Positions 62,693 to 64,000 of a stretch of DNA of 64,000 nt are shown piece by piece. The DNA comes from Polytrichum commune (lineage: Eukaryota > Streptophyta > Polytrichopsida > Polytrichales > Polytrichaceae): NCBI GenBank assembly GCA_950295325.1, contig OX485804.1:2666001-2730000 (forward strand). Reading direction: 5' to 3'. The position numbers were made by a program, and so were the translations under genes. Under the pieces are notes generated by a model. It searched no databases. It was not told the DNA's origin and saw only the letters and a program-made list of their open reading frames with translations. Every line of letters starts with the position of its first letter. Position 1 is the first letter of the stretch.

Positions 62693-62990
62693 TCCTCACC
62701 ACACTTTGCTTCCAGCACCTCCCCAGCTCGAATTTGAGCACGAAAAATTCCGCGATGCCACGGCCGCTCCGTGGCCGTCCCCTGCAGATGCCGGTGCGTG
62801 CGCGGCGATGTGCGGACGATGTGTTCAGGCATGCAATCGGGGCAAGAATCAGGCGCTAGGGTTTGAGCGATGGCGGGGGCATTTGCTTCCATGGGTGGTT
62901 TTGTTGCAAGCGAGCCAGCCTTCGCTTCGCTTCCTGCCTGGGCCTTGTCAAATTGGCCGGGCCGCCCCGGGCCACCCGCGCAATCGAGGG
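62693..62990 (-). promoter_or_regulatory. GC-rich first exon/promoter with telo-box
   Basis: The minus strand carries AAACCCTAG at 62864-62856, a telo-box typical of plant promoters of housekeeping and growth genes. It lies inside a local GC-rich island unlike the AT-rich surroundings, upstream of the donor at 62692. A C-run at 63001-63012 bounds the island. Promoter role is inferred. Confidence 0.55.
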
Positions 62991-63099
62991 GTGGCCACAC
63001 CCCCCCCCCCCAACCCCCTTTTCTAATACTTTGTCTTATGTGGGTTTTTGCAGGTTTGCAACATTCGGTCACTCCCGCAACATTGGTTCTTGGACACCG

Positions 63100-64000
63100 C
63101 TTCATTGGCTTGGGGGCACGGCTTCAAGGTTTCCGACAACTTTGGTTTCCTATAATTCAATTTCCATTTATTTATAATTATCATTTACGTGTATAGGGTA
63201 ATCTACCGAGTCCAAGTGTTTTTATGACTCGTAAGTAGCTCCCAAAGGCAATATCATGAAGGGCCCTTGATTTCTCTTCTCAAAATGTAGTCGCATGTCA
63301 TTCCCAAACCGCCTAAAATCCACTTGAATTTCATGTGGAAAATTACATTCCAACTATCGCAAAGATGAATTAGAGTGCCCTCTACGGTCATCCAAGAGAA
63401 TTTTCACATGGAGAATGACCCGTTTTAGACGTCTAGCTAGGCTCCCCCTATTCACATTGAGGTTGGTGCATTGCCCTACATGTGAACTCTCCGACCTTCC
63501 TTTAGTGAAACCTCAAACGTTGCCTTGGAGTCGGCTTCAATTTCTATTGAGACAACTTCGGCATCATATAATTCAACTCATTAAGTATAATTGTCCTTTG
63601 TTTTTGTATAGGCTAATCTACCAAATCAAGCTCCTTATCAGCTCTCAAGGACAACAAGTAACCAACATAGCTCTTGCATGTGGAATGACCTATTTCAAAG
63701 GTTATGGGTTGGGTCCCCTATTTGCATGAGAGTTGATGCATCGTTCTAAGAGAGAAGGTGTCCAAACACATCATCATGAGACCTCAAAAGGTTGCTTGAG
63801 ACCCGACTTCAAGGTTTCTAACAACTTTGGTATTGTATATTTCACACTCCAATTTTCTTTTCTTTTACTTATATAGGGCAATTGACCAAGTCATGTGTTG
63901 TTTTACGTAAGTAATACTCAAAGACATTGACCGAAGAGAGTTATTGCAAGTGGAGTACATTAAGTTAGGTTTGGCTCATACCCACTACACTGTTTGTGGT
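63100..64000. repeat. Diverged long-period tandem repeat reaching window end
   Basis: Three copies of a block with CGGCTTCAAGGTTTC, ACAACTTTGG.AT, ATAATTCAA and TATAGGG.AAT.TACC.AGTC begin near 63115, 63528 and 63803. An intervening block (GGAATGACC.TTTTA/CAAA...CCCCTATT.CAT) repeats at about 63410 and 63680. Periods vary from about 280 to 410 bp. No protein. The array probably continues past the window. Confidence 0.7.

Noticed and set aside
62671-63196. Overlapping frames on both strands in the GC-rich island
   Set aside because: Several frames are open at once because of base composition. The island fits a promoter/5'-UTR exon, and none of the products looks like a protein family.

Overview
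Nuclear DNA of a land plant. Genes are split by GT-AG introns, coding exons are scattered among large amounts of decayed transposon and repeat sequence, and the best-conserved gene belongs to a plant-specific family. The particular lineage cannot be fixed from the window. Families and repeat style fit a non-seed plant (bryophyte, lycophyte or fern) at least as well as a seed plant; this is inference.

Three genes look real, all on the minus strand. (1) The left edge carries seven coding exons of an ankyrin-repeat protein (3198 to 109), whose 3' end lies beyond the window. (2) At 33064-26084 is a seven-exon, 451-codon FAD-dependent aromatic-ring monooxygenase of the kynurenine/p-hydroxybenzoate hydroxylase type, with all three flavin motifs. 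(3) At 61120-53280 is a 15-exon, 1,392-codon conserved plant protein related to Arabidopsis AT2G19390/AT4G29790. It has a probable non-coding first exon and a telo-box near 62.7-62.9 kb. In genes 2 and 3 every exon phase joins and the total is a whole number of codons ending at a stop.

The 7-24 kb region is an old, rearranged tandem copy of the 24-33 kb region. It holds relics of monooxygenase exons 7, 4 and 3 and of the exon-2/intron-1 boundary in the same order, and lacks exons 1, 5 and 6. The twin has been peppered with insertions: a G/C-capped element at 10.0-10.8 kb, a short foldback in relic exon 7, a tRNA-derived SINE with a 14-bp target duplication, a decayed transposon coding region, and a 193-bp LTR with primer-binding site. 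A piece of the ankyrin gene is fused to its right end.

The 36-51 kb region is a gene-fragment and transposon graveyard. It holds a Transposase_24-like coding relic (39.3-40.4 kb) and another transposon-like exon (36.8-37.4 kb). A four-exon fragment of a DEX1 (defective in exine formation) homologue lies at 42.4-44.2 kb, and an orphan plus-strand terminal exon at 44.8-45.1 kb. A decayed hAT-type transposase (48.9-50.7 kb) is itself interrupted by a 407-bp inverted-repeat element with a clean 8-bp target duplication.

Several repeat families are visible: tandem arrays inside monooxygenase introns 1 and 4, a roughly 0.2-0.4-kb dispersed repeat with at least seven copies, G/C-capped elements sharing a subterminal motif, several foldback hairpins, and a diverged long-period array at the right edge. 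No rRNA, tRNA gene, CRISPR array or organelle insertion was seen.
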